From the NCBI RefSeq assembly GCF_022538055.1, contig NZ_JAKZAM010000013.1, positions 1 to 64,000 on the forward strand: 64,000 nucleotides of DNA, given 5' to 3'. The stretch comes from Cognataquiflexum nitidum (lineage in GTDB: Bacteria; Bacteroidota; Bacteroidia; Cytophagales; Cyclobacteriaceae). The translations under genes and the position numbers were made by a program. Of the stretch, positions 8,918 through 18,010 are shown piece after piece (position 1 is the first letter of the stretch; every line of letters begins with the position of its first letter). A model generated the notes under the pieces. The model ran no database searches, was not told the DNA's origin, and saw nothing but the letters and a program-made list of their open reading frames with translations.

Positions 8918-9979
8918 TTAGTTTCTGTTGATAGCATTGAGCATTTCAAAAGCGAGTTCCAATCTCTTCATAAAAGTTTCTTCGCCTTTTCTCAACCACA
9001 CTCTAGGATCATAATATTTCTTATTAGGACTGTCAGGTCCCTCAGGATTTCCTAATTGAGACTGCAAATAGCCTTCGTTCGATTTGTAATAATTTTTGAT
9101 TCCTTCCCAAAACGCCCACTGCTGATCAGTATCAATGTTCATTTTAACAGAACCATAGCTGTTAGCCTCTCTGATTTCTGCTTCTGTTGAGCCTGAACCT
9201 CCATGGAATACGAAAAACAACGGCTTGCCTGTTGTTCCGTATTTTTTGTTGATATAATCCTGGGAGTTTTTCAAAATGATAGGTTTCAAAGAAACATTAC
9301 CTGGCTTATATACTCCGTGGACATTCCCAAAAGCTGCTGCAATGGTAAACAAATCATCTACCTCCTTGAGGTGTTCATAGGCATATGCCACTTCTTCAGG
9401 TTGGGTATATAATTTTGAACTGTCGACATCCGAATTGTCCACACCGTCCTCTTCCCCACCTGTCACACCCAATTCGATCTCAATTCCCATTTCAAGCTTT
9501 TTGAACTTCTTGAAGTATTCAACAGAGATTTCAATATTTTCCTTTACTGGTTCTTCTGACAGGTCCAGCATGTGAGAGCTATATAGCGGCTTCTTATGAG
9601 CAGCATAATATGCCTGTCCTTCTTCCAAAAGTCCATCGATCCAAGGAAGCAGTTTTTTTGCGCAATGGTCAGTATGCAAAACAACAGGTACGTCATAAGC
9701 TTCCGCCATTCTATGTACATGCAAAGCTCCTGAAATAGAACCTTGTATTGCTCCGATTTGATTTTGGTTACCTAAACCTTTTCCGGCAAAAAACTGTCCG
9801 CCGCCATTGGAAAACTGTATGATTACGGGAGAATTGACCTTTTTGGCTGTTTCAATGACTGCATTGACAGTACTGGTATTGATTACATTGACCGCAGGCA
9901 GTGCAAATTCACTTTCTTTGGCATAAGACAATAGGTCCTTGAGTTCTTCTCCGTACTTGACTCCTGGTTTGAATTTCAT
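8918..9979 (-). CDS. fbaA: Class II fructose-bisphosphate aldolase
   Basis: 353 residues, close to the usual class IIA length. It cleaves fructose 1,6-bisphosphate to dihydroxyacetone phosphate and glyceraldehyde 3-phosphate in glycolysis and runs in reverse in gluconeogenesis. Visible motifs are VVLHTDHCAKK with the metal-binding His and catalytic Asp, the Glu-rich IEIELGVTGGEEDG segment, FGNVHGVY with a zinc His, and FHGGSGS near the phosphate site. It starts 20 bases after the stop codon of the large GH13 gene, so it is probably co-transcribed with it. That ties a core glycolytic step to starch use, which is unusual. Confidence 0.92.
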   Translation of the reverse strand: MKFKPGVKYGEELKDLLSYAKESEFALPAVNVINTSTVNAVIETAKKVNSPVIIQFSNGGGQFFAGKGLGNQNQIGAIQGSISGALHVHRMAEAYDVPVVLHTDHCAKKLLPWIDGLLEEGQAYYAAHKKPLYSSHMLDLSEEPVKENIEISVEYFKKFKKLEMGIEIELGVTGGEEDGVDNSDVDSSKLYTQPEEVAYAYEHLKEVDDLFTIAAAFGNVHGVYKPGNVSLKPIILKNSQDYINKKYGTTGKPLFFVFHGGSGSTEAEIREANSYGSVKMNIDTDQQWAFWEGIKNYYKSNEGYLQSQLGNPEGPDSPNKKYYDPRVWLRKGEETFMKRLELAFEMLNAINRN

Positions 9980-9999
9980 GTTGATTTAAAATAGGTTGA

Positions 10000-12777
10000 T
10001 TATTTCTTTAAAAACCGTTTTCTCATTATTTGACGGTTATCACTGATCTCAAAGATATAAAGACCTGTTGTAAAATCCCGTATATCGACATGCAAATTCT
10101 TGTCCGTGACCAAATAAACCTCCTCTTGAAGGACTTTCCCTGTCACATCCATAATTCTGAAATTCCCCTTGTTCATCGTATCAGGAATGACAACAGTCAA
10201 CCTATCAGAGGCAGGAACGGGATAAATTTTAAACGCTGATGGATTTGGAATTTCAGGATTTATGGAAAGAATCGGATCCTGAAGGATTTCACCCTCAGGT
10301 AATGGAAGTTTTTTGTTGGTAAACATCAGGAATTCATTAGCTTTTACCCTAAAGGCACGTGAATTTCCTGAAAGTACGATTTCTTCTCCGGTAAAATAAT
10401 TATACCAAGTCCCAGATGATGGGAAAGTAAGGTTGGCACTCGCAATGTCTGTCAGTCCAAAATTACCATACAGTACTACTTGAAGGTCAGCGTCTGTCAA
10501 TTTGATGCTTTTCAAATTCTGAGTTAGGTCCAGAGTTGCATTTTGCGGGTTATTGAAAGCGTTGAATTTGCTTTTTAGTTCTAACATCGCTCTATACATA
10601 TTGAATAATCGCTGTCTATCCGGGTTATCGAGATATTCCCATTTTGTGGGTTTGATACCTAACCTGTCATTGTTGAGCTCAAGATCGTATCCAAACTCTT
10701 CAAATTGCCACATCATTTTTGGACCAGGAATGGAAAAGAAAAAGGCAGCCATCAGCTGATTTCGGTTTACAGCATTACTGAGTTGGCGAATATTCAATGG
10801 AGTGGTTCGACCCCAAGTAAGGGATTCCCACATGGTTCTTTCCTCATCGTGGCTTTCCATATAGCCCACCAAAGTATTGTCATTCCAGCCTCTTGACTTA
10901 AAATACCCCCATTCAAAATTCCTTGAATTTCCTTTGGCGATTTCTTTAAAGTCAAAATTCATACTTCCCCAAAACATCATTCCGTGGTTGGACAATTCTT
11001 TTTCTTCAGTATTGTCTGCAAAATGCTCCAAAATGACATATGCATCGGGATGATTTTTTTTGATCTGATCATAAATATTCTTCCAGATGCTGATTCTTGA
11101 AGGATCATATTCACCCCAGAAACCGACATTGTCACCTGAATTGACTTGTGTAAAGCCCTTGCTCAGGTCAAACCTGAAGCCATCCACTTTGTATTCTGTC
11201 AGCCAATAATTATTGACCGAATCTACAAAGGCTTTGGTGTAAGGGCTCTCATGGTTAAAGTCATAACCAACATTGAAAGGATGCTTTGCGACCCTGTTGA
11301 GCCAAGGGTTGTCTGAAGTAGGTGCACCATAATCTCCGTCATTATACAGCCTGACAAAAGGACTCTGCCCAAAGGCATGGTTGAGTACCATATCCAATAT
11401 GACCATAATCCCTCTCTTATGGGCCTCGTCTATCAGTTCTTTTAAGTGGTTCTTTGGACCATAAAATTTATCCACTGCAAAAAAGAAAGAGGGATTATAA
11501 CCCCAAGACAGGTTTCCTTCAAATTCCTTGATAGGCATCAATTCAATGGCATTGACTCCCAAACCAGCCAGGTAATCGAGTCTTTCAACAACAGCTTTGA
11601 AAGTTCTTCTCTCATCAAAATCCCTGACCAAGAGCTCATAAACCACCAATTCCTCTACAGCAGGTTTTTCGTAATCCAGGTATTTCCATTGGTACTGGTC
11701 TTGAGCTGTTTGGAGAAAAGTGGCCTGAAATTCGGTTTTCCCTTTTGGATATGGCTTTAAACCAGGATACCTGTTTTGAGCAATGATCTCATCATCATGA
11801 AAAGGATCTGAAACTTTGTCTGCATAAGGATCACCGATTTTGATATTCCCATCAACCAAATACTGGAAAATGTATTCCTGCTTTGGTACCAATCCTGTCA
11901 ACCTGTACCAAAACAGTTCCTTATCGGGTGTTTGGTTCATTTGGAATGCAGGAAGGACTTCCCAATCATTGAAGTCTCCAATCACAAAAACGTTTTTCTT
12001 CAATGGAGCTTCCAAAACCAAAACCACTTCAGTATCTGAAATATAATTGATCCCTCTTCTGACACCTGAAGGTAAAGGCGCCTGTGGACTTGGACCCACT
12101 ACGGTAAGTGTAATCTCGGCAGTATCTTCCTCTCCCGTTTTCAGAGCTTTGGCAACTACCTTAAAAGATCCTTCCGCAGTTGCTTGAAAAGTATATTGTA
12201 GACTTTCTACATCAGCGGCAGATGCCACTGCTACTCCATTGATTTCTAAGCTAAGATTAGCAACATCTGATGAGGCAATCCTGATTTCCTGTGATTCCCC
12301 GATTTCCAATAATTTGGATGAGGTAGGATTGGCAAAAGTCACTTCAAAGCCTTGACTGAGGTCTACAAAAAAATCAGCATTTGTATCGGTCTTTCCTTCC
12401 AATGAACCCGTGGCATTTCTGAAGACTATCCCTAATCTATAAATGGTTTGTCCTGCTGACGGTTTGAAAAATTCATTGGGGGTAAGTTCCCATTCCCATA
12501 TATTAGGAGCTGTTTTCACCATTCTTGCAGCGGGGTCAGCAGTACCCCATGCAAATGGGACAATAGCCCAAGTCCTAGATGTAGGACCCGCAACAACAGC
12601 GCCTATATGGATATAAACAGGATCGATGTCTTTGAGACCTGTGGTTCCCTTGGTGGCATCATAAATAATTTTGATTTTTTGATCTGCACGCGGGAAAGCA
12701 GGTTCTGTGCTTACCTGGGAAAACCCAAGATTCAATAAGAAAAAGAAAAAAACAGATAGCAATATTTTTAATTTCAT
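10000..12777 (-). CDS. Multidomain GH13 starch-degrading enzyme with Por secretion tail
   Basis: 925 residues. In order: signal peptide (about 1-20); an N-terminal domain resembling SusE/SusF binding modules (about 25-230); a CBM48-like domain (about 235-335, KKNVFVIGDFNDW); a GH13 barrel (about 375-720) with DMVLNH, GFRFDLSK (Asp537), VILEHF (Glu584) and MESHDE (Asp644); a beta domain; and a C-terminal type IX secretion sorting domain (from about 850, IYPVPASDRL to the Lys-rich end). The domain mix fits pullulanase or neopullulanase-like enzymes acting on starch branches; exact specificity is open. The Por tail says it is exported through the T9SS and held on the cell surface or released. 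The aldolase gene follows after 20 bases. Confidence 0.85.
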   Translation of the reverse strand: MKLKILLSVFFFFLLNLGFSQVSTEPAFPRADQKIKIIYDATKGTTGLKDIDPVYIHIGAVVAGPTSRTWAIVPFAWGTADPAARMVKTAPNIWEWELTPNEFFKPSAGQTIYRLGIVFRNATGSLEGKTDTNADFFVDLSQGFEVTFANPTSSKLLEIGESQEIRIASSDVANLSLEINGVAVASAADVESLQYTFQATAEGSFKVVAKALKTGEEDTAEITLTVVGPSPQAPLPSGVRRGINYISDTEVVLVLEAPLKKNVFVIGDFNDWEVLPAFQMNQTPDKELFWYRLTGLVPKQEYIFQYLVDGNIKIGDPYADKVSDPFHDDEIIAQNRYPGLKPYPKGKTEFQATFLQTAQDQYQWKYLDYEKPAVEELVVYELLVRDFDERRTFKAVVERLDYLAGLGVNAIELMPIKEFEGNLSWGYNPSFFFAVDKFYGPKNHLKELIDEAHKRGIMVILDMVLNHAFGQSPFVRLYNDGDYGAPTSDNPWLNRVAKHPFNVGYDFNHESPYTKAFVDSVNNYWLTEYKVDGFRFDLSKGFTQVNSGDNVGFWGEYDPSRISIWKNIYDQIKKNHPDAYVILEHFADNTEEKELSNHGMMFWGSMNFDFKEIAKGNSRNFEWGYFKSRGWNDNTLVGYMESHDEERTMWESLTWGRTTPLNIRQLSNAVNRNQLMAAFFFSIPGPKMMWQFEEFGYDLELNNDRLGIKPTKWEYLDNPDRQRLFNMYRAMLELKSKFNAFNNPQNATLDLTQNLKSIKLTDADLQVVLYGNFGLTDIASANLTFPSSGTWYNYFTGEEIVLSGNSRAFRVKANEFLMFTNKKLPLPEGEILQDPILSINPEIPNPSAFKIYPVPASDRLTVVIPDTMNKGNFRIMDVTGKVLQEEVYLVTDKNLHVDIRDFTTGLYIFEISDNRQIMRKRFLKK

Positions 12778-12822
12778 AGTATAAATCTACTAAATAAACA
12801 TTCAATATTAAACAAACAAAAA

Positions 12823-12848
12823 GGCTACTTATAAGAGTAGCCTTTTTG
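12823..12848 (-). terminator. Terminator between the SusE-like gene and the GH13 gene
   Basis: GGCTACT (12823-12829) and AGTAGCC (12836-12842) pair, with T runs on both strands. Because it follows the SusE-like gene on the minus strand, the GH13 gene needs its own promoter or read-through. Confidence 0.75.
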
Positions 12849-12866
12849 TTATCAAGGGAATAAAGA

Positions 12867-13949
12867 TTAACCTTCAATAAATATATACCTTCCATCCAAG
12901 GAGTTAAACCACATTTTGTAGGTGCCTGCCACTATTGGAATATTAGCCGAATTTCCTAATTCAGCTTTCCCCGAGATTGGAGTTATTGCGCCCCAATTAA
13001 TCGTCCAAGCATCATTGGCTCTGAACTTGATTTCACCATCTGTTACAGTTGCAGTAATATGCCAAAGGTGCTTATCAAATGTAAGGTTTGTCATAGCGGT
13101 ACTTGAATCCCAACCACCGGCAGTTGAGCTTCCAATAATTCCAACAGTTGGATAAAATACATTTGAAGTTCCTGTAAATGGAACTATCGAGAAGGTATTT
13201 GCAGCAAGATTAAGTGTGAAAGTATAATAACCTGCTGTGCCGATTGCAAAAGCACCTGGATCAGAACCTCCACCTGGATTAACAGATACAGCAGCACCTC
13301 CATTTGTACCATATTGAGGCTGCCATTGACCCAGTTTTTCTAGGACTTTAAATTCTCCAACAGCGAAAAAGCCGGTGTAAACATAAAGATCTTTATTGGC
13401 GGGGTCGCGGAATAAAGCAGGGTTATTGTTATCATTGCTCCATCCCGGTGCAGTGGCATTACCTACTAGGAATAAATTTCTTAAGATGACTGCATCTTTA
13501 TATGCAGTTATTGACAGTGTGGTGGCCGTACCTACCAAAGGGCTCAAACTTCTGTCAATAGTTGTTTTAAAACGGAAATCTACATTTCCCGGAACATTTG
13601 GTTCAAGACCGGCTGCTACTATTTTCTTATTAAGTTCTCCTAAAGCTACTTTTACGGTTGGAGTTGTAGAGCTTCCCAATCCTACGACGGTTGCGAAGTT
13701 GGTTCCACCTCTTGCCATCTCCAGTGTATAAGTGTAATTTCCTGTTACTCCAAAATCAGGTATAGAGGCCTGAAAGAAAATCGTATCTTCTTTTTCAGCT
13801 TCAGTGAGCACTATTGATGTACCTGCTGAAGGACTTGTTAAGGTCGATGCTGTTTGCGGGATAATTCTAGGTTCATCTACAGGCCCACATGACCACATAA
13901 TGAAAGGGAGCATTAAAGCAACCCAAACTAATTTTGATAAAACTCTCAT
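12867..13949 (-). CDS. SusE/SusF-like outer-membrane starch-binding lipoprotein
   Basis: 360 residues with lipobox MWSC (Cys21). The N-terminal part resembles the SusE family domain (ASTLTSPSAGTSIVLTEAE, then an FF-containing strand). It is followed by two repeated carbohydrate-binding-type modules, roughly residues 150-250 (LFLVGNATAPGW) and 260-360 (VGIIGSSTAGGWD), each with a W near its start and ending in a FSIVPF- or YIFIEG-type strand. SusE-type proteins bind starch at the cell surface beside SusC/SusD. Here it is the first gene of its unit and is closed by its own terminator, with no SusC or SusD in the window. It is divergent from the LacI regulator across a region holding a LacI-type operator. 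Confidence 0.8.
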   Translation of the reverse strand: MRVLSKLVWVALMLPFIMWSCGPVDEPRIIPQTASTLTSPSAGTSIVLTEAEKEDTIFFQASIPDFGVTGNYTYTLEMARGGTNFATVVGLGSSTTPTVKVALGELNKKIVAAGLEPNVPGNVDFRFKTTIDRSLSPLVGTATTLSITAYKDAVILRNLFLVGNATAPGWSNDNNNPALFRDPANKDLYVYTGFFAVGEFKVLEKLGQWQPQYGTNGGAAVSVNPGGGSDPGAFAIGTAGYYTFTLNLAANTFSIVPFTGTSNVFYPTVGIIGSSTAGGWDSSTAMTNLTFDKHLWHITATVTDGEIKFRANDAWTINWGAITPISGKAELGNSANIPIVAGTYKMWFNSLDGRYIFIEG

Positions 13950-14150
13950 ACAGATTTGTTTTGGTATTTATTGTTTCAAACTTTAATTAATTAAATCCTA
14001 TTTTTAAATTTTTTATTTATGTTTTTCAACAAGAGATTTTTGACTGCAAAAACTATATTGTAGAATCAACTATGAAATATTACGCAATGGAAAATGTCAA
14101 AACAAATATTCTTCAGTGATTTTTTTTGAAAATATTTGTGCAAACGTAAC

Positions 14151-14164
14151 CGCAAACGATTGCA
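14151..14164. promoter_or_regulatory. LacI-type operator (site 1)
   Basis: CGCAAACGATTGCA is an imperfect palindrome with GCAA and TTGC arms. It lies between the divergent SusE-like and LacI-family genes. A related half-site, GCAAACGT, lies just upstream (14140-14147). The last 12 bases recur exactly, in reverse, at 15357-15368. It probably controls both divergent genes (inference). Confidence 0.6.
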
Positions 14165-14298
14165 TCATTTTTTATACTTCGAGGATAGTCGAGGGAAATT
14201 ATTTTTTTGAAATCAAAAGCAAAAAAAATAACGTGACAATTAAATACATAATCACCCAAAAACTTATATATTTAAATTCTTAGAAAAATCTAATTTTA

Positions 14299-15330
14299 AT
14301 GAAACTAGGTCAAGCCACCATAAAAGACATCGCAAAGGAACTGAATGTATCCACATCAACGGTTTCAAGAGCTTTGAAAGATTATCCGGGAATCAGTGAT
14401 GAGACAAAAAGAAAAGTCAAAGAACTGGCAGATAAATTGAATTACCGACCTAATGCGGTGGCACTGAGCCTCAGAAAAAGCAAATCTTTCACCATTGGCG
14501 TCATCATTCCTGAAGTGGTGCACTTCTTTTTTTCTACTGTTATCAGCGGTGTGGAGGAAGTGGCCTTTGCCAACGGCTATAACGTTATCTTATGCCAAAC
14601 CAATGAAAAATTCAGCAGGGAGAAAAGTAGCGTGGAAACTATGCTGTCCAATCAAATAGATGGTGTATTGGTGAGTTTTTCCAGAGAAACTACAAATTTT
14701 GACCATTTCAAAAAAATGATTGACCTGGAGTTTCCGATTGTTTTTTTTGACAGAATCCCTGAACTTGAAAACACCATCAATGTCACTGTCAATGACTATC
14801 AAGGGGCCTACGATGCTGTAAAACACCTAATTGATCAGGGTTTTAATAAGATCGTACACCTGTCGGGTCCTGACAACTTAACCATCAGCAAACAAAGGAA
14901 AGAAGGTTACCTGAATGCCCTAAAGGACTCAGGTATCGAACCCAAATCTGAATGGATCCTCGAATGCCCTTATGGAACAGAAAAAGAAAGCATTTTAATC
15001 ACGACAGAATTATTTAAGAATAAAGAAAACAGACCTGACGCTATTTTTGCGCATCACGATATCGTCGCAGCAGGTGCCATGATGGCGCTTAAGGCACTTG
15101 ACTTAAGAATCCCTGAGGATGTTGGAGTAGTCGGTTTTTCTAATTGGCAGTTTTCGTCCATGATTGACCCACCACTCTCCACTGTAGCCCAACCCGGTTT
15201 TCAAATCGGCGAGAAAGCTACCCAAATACTGCTCGACCTTATCAATAAAAAAACCAATATGGAATCCATTTCAGAAAACATCGTCCTGGACACCGAACTA
15301 TTAGTGAGAAAATCGTCTGTTAAGGTCTGA
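14299..15330 (+). CDS. LacI-family transcriptional regulator
   Basis: 343 residues, standard LacI length. The N-terminal HTH is textbook: TIKDIAKELNVSTSTVSRALK (residues 7-27), then the hinge helix NYRPNAVALSLR. A periplasmic-binding-protein-like sensor domain follows from IGVIIPEV to about residue 330. Family members bind palindromic operators and respond to a sugar. Position between the SusE-like lipoprotein and the alpha-glucosidase/transporter pair makes a maltodextrin-type ligand likely. Matching operators lie upstream of it and between it and the GH31 gene, so it probably controls both arms and itself. Confidence 0.9.
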   Translation: MKLGQATIKDIAKELNVSTSTVSRALKDYPGISDETKRKVKELADKLNYRPNAVALSLRKSKSFTIGVIIPEVVHFFFSTVISGVEEVAFANGYNVILCQTNEKFSREKSSVETMLSNQIDGVLVSFSRETTNFDHFKKMIDLEFPIVFFDRIPELENTINVTVNDYQGAYDAVKHLIDQGFNKIVHLSGPDNLTISKQRKEGYLNALKDSGIEPKSEWILECPYGTEKESILITTELFKNKENRPDAIFAHHDIVAAGAMMALKALDLRIPEDVGVVGFSNWQFSSMIDPPLSTVAQPGFQIGEKATQILLDLINKKTNMESISENIVLDTELLVRKSSVKV

Positions 15331-15356
15331 TTTTTTTGATTAAAAAAATTTTTCTG

Positions 15357-15368
15357 TGCAATCGTTTG
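15357..15368. promoter_or_regulatory. LacI-type operator (site 2)
   Basis: TGCAATCGTTTG is the exact reverse complement of 14153-14164. It lies 27 bases after the regulator stop codon and upstream of the GH31 gene, so the GH31-MFS pair probably has its own regulated promoter here. Confidence 0.6.
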
Positions 15369-15540
15369 AACATGTCCATCGACTATAAAAACCAAGTTTT
15401 TTTACATTTAAAGCTTTTTTTGAAGCTATCAGAGCTTGGATATAAATTTTATCATTTCAGTTTATATCATAAATTAGAACCTCAATTTCAGATTGTATCA
15501 TAAGAAACCCAGGCAAATCCTGCAAACAAGAAACTTACAA

Positions 15541-17967
15541 ATGCCTCACGCCACCCATCCATCAAAATCATCCCAAAATCTTGCCATTGGAGACGTACTG
15601 TCATGGAACAAAAAATCAAACGGGATTTATGGAAATACAGCCTTTTCCAATTTTGAAATTACAATTTATAAACAAGATACAATCCGGATACAGATAAGTC
15701 GGGAAGAAGGTTTTAGCCCAAACCCATACACCGTAATTTCCTCACCCGGGGATATTCAACCTTCAATAATGGAGGAAAATGGAAAAGTATGGCTTAAAAC
15801 TTCAAAAATTCATTTGTCGGTTAACCTCAATCCATTTTACCTGACATTTTACACTCCGGAAGGTCAAGTGATCAATCAAGACGATCCTGCTTTTGCAGTG
15901 TCTTGGTTGGGTACGGAGGTGAGTAATTATAAAAAACTACAAGAAAAAGAAAGGTTTATTGGCTTGGGAGAAAAGACAGGGCATCTTGACAGGTCCGGCC
16001 GTGCCTACACCAATTGGAACACTGATTATTTTGCTTATGGTGTTGGGGATGACCCTTTGTACATGAGTATTCCTTTTTATATAGGTGTTCACAGTGGCTT
16101 GTCCTATGGGATCTTTTTTGACAATACACATAAATCTGTTTTCAATTTTGGTGCTTCCAATAACCGCTTTATATACTATTCAGCGGATGATGGAGACATG
16201 GATTACTACTTTTTTCACGACGATTCTATAGATAAGATTATCAGTTCCTACACTGATTTGACTGGAAAAATGGAAATGCCACCCTTATGGTCTTTGGGTT
16301 TTCAGCAGTGTCGGTATTCCTATTATCCTGATTCAGAGGTAATTACATTGGCCAATACTTTTAGAGACAAGGACATGCCGGCAGATGTCATCTACCTTGA
16401 TATCCATCATATGGAAAAATATAAAGTCTTTACTTTTGATGGACAAAAATTCAGTGATCCAAAATCCATGATCAAAGCCCTAAAGCAAAAGGGCTTTAAA
16501 GTAGTAGTCATTCTGGATCCTGGAATAAAAACAGAAAACGGCTATTTGCCATTTGAAGAAGGAAAAGAAAAAGATCTATTTGTTAAATATCCCGATAATG
16601 AAGTTTATGAGGGTCAGGTTTGGCCGGGTTGGTGTGCTTTTCCGGATTTTACCAAAGATGAAACGCGAAAATGGTGGGCTGAAAAAATGGCTTTCTACGA
16701 AGAAGCCGGAGTAGATGGTTATTGGACAGACATGAATGAACCCGCCTCTTGGGGTCAGTTTACCCCAAATTTGATCAATTTTAATTATGAGGGTGAAAAT
16801 GTAAGCCATAGAAAAGCAAGAAATATTTATGGGTTTCAAATGGCCCGAAGTGCCAAAGAAGGATGTGAATTGCAAAGACCTAAAGAAAGACCCTTTGTTT
16901 TGACAAGGTCAGGGTTTTCCGGTATCCAACGTTATGCCGCAGCATGGACAGGGGACAATGTCGCATCTGAGGAACACATGATGGCAGGCATAAGATTGGT
17001 AAACAGCCTCGGATTAAGTGGTGTGGCCTATTCGGGATATGATGTCGGTGGTTTTGCGGGTGAAGCCACAAAATCCCTCTTTGCAAGGTGGATGACCATA
17101 GCTACTTTTGCACCTTTGTATAGGGCACATTCTATGATCAATAGCAATGATGCCGAACCATGGGCCTTTGGGGAGGAGGTTGAAGAAATCTCCCGAAATT
17201 ACATGAAATTACGGTACAGGCTACTCCCAACGATTTACAGCAGTTTCTACAGAAGTACTCAATCAGGTCTTCCAATAGCAAAAAGTCTTGCTGTCAATTA
17301 TCCCCATGACAAGAATATTTATGATAGTTCTTTTGAGAACCAATACCTGTTTTGTGACAGCCTTTTGATCGCACCTGTAGAAAGTTACAAAGAGATTACA
17401 AAGGTTTATCTTCCTGAAGGTGAATGGTATTATTTATTTGATAATCAGAAGTATATAGGAAATAAAATTATCTATCAAGATTGTCCCCTAAACTACCTCC
17501 CTGTTTATGTAAAGGCAGGTTCTATATTGGCATTACAATCCGATGTGTCCTTTACAGGTGAGACCCATGATGGCATACTCAGATTTCATGTCTATGCCGG
17601 AAATGATTCTTCTACCTATCTTCACTATGAAGACGATGGAATTAGTCCTGAATACAAAGAAGGAAAATTTTTGAAGCGCGAGGTTAGCTGGAATTCGGAA
17701 ATGAAGAAGCTTAGCTTTTCAAATACCGAAGGAGATTTCAAAAGTAAGTTTGAAAAGATTAAGGTTTATTTTCATGGGTCAAACCCCGGTGAGGTGACAA
17801 TCAATGGAGAACTGGTTAAGGTGGATAAAGAAGATTTTGCATTCTTAAAAAAACTGACTGAATTCGATCCGCTTCCAGACAACAGTCACCCTTACATGGA
17901 AATCAAAAACATTTCCTCTTGCACTTTCCAAAATAATTCAAGCGCTTTTGAGGTCGAAATCCAATAA
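15541..17967 (+). CDS. GH31 alpha-glucosidase
   Basis: 808 residues from the ATG at 15541; the frame opens earlier at a TTG (15493), but ATG is preferred. An N-terminal beta domain contains GLGEKTGHLDRSG, typical of GH31. The catalytic barrel has the nucleophile in YWTDMNEP (Asp397) and a downstream RYAAAWTGDN that supplies the acid/base Asp. A C-terminal beta domain completes it. No signal peptide is seen, so it is probably cytoplasmic, releasing glucose from the non-reducing end of imported maltodextrins. It sits 43 bases before a sugar MFS transporter on the same strand, as expected for an uptake-and-digest pair. Confidence 0.9.
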   Translation: MPHATHPSKSSQNLAIGDVLSWNKKSNGIYGNTAFSNFEITIYKQDTIRIQISREEGFSPNPYTVISSPGDIQPSIMEENGKVWLKTSKIHLSVNLNPFYLTFYTPEGQVINQDDPAFAVSWLGTEVSNYKKLQEKERFIGLGEKTGHLDRSGRAYTNWNTDYFAYGVGDDPLYMSIPFYIGVHSGLSYGIFFDNTHKSVFNFGASNNRFIYYSADDGDMDYYFFHDDSIDKIISSYTDLTGKMEMPPLWSLGFQQCRYSYYPDSEVITLANTFRDKDMPADVIYLDIHHMEKYKVFTFDGQKFSDPKSMIKALKQKGFKVVVILDPGIKTENGYLPFEEGKEKDLFVKYPDNEVYEGQVWPGWCAFPDFTKDETRKWWAEKMAFYEEAGVDGYWTDMNEPASWGQFTPNLINFNYEGENVSHRKARNIYGFQMARSAKEGCELQRPKERPFVLTRSGFSGIQRYAAAWTGDNVASEEHMMAGIRLVNSLGLSGVAYSGYDVGGFAGEATKSLFARWMTIATFAPLYRAHSMINSNDAEPWAFGEEVEEISRNYMKLRYRLLPTIYSSFYRSTQSGLPIAKSLAVNYPHDKNIYDSSFENQYLFCDSLLIAPVESYKEITKVYLPEGEWYYLFDNQKYIGNKIIYQDCPLNYLPVYVKAGSILALQSDVSFTGETHDGILRFHVYAGNDSSTYLHYEDDGISPEYKEGKFLKREVSWNSEMKKLSFSNTEGDFKSKFEKIKVYFHGSNPGEVTINGELVKVDKEDFAFLKKLTEFDPLPDNSHPYMEIKNISSCTFQNNSSAFEVEIQ

Positions 17968-18010
17968 ACCCCTTATTCAAAACCAATCCTAAAGCAATCA
18001 ACCCAAAATA

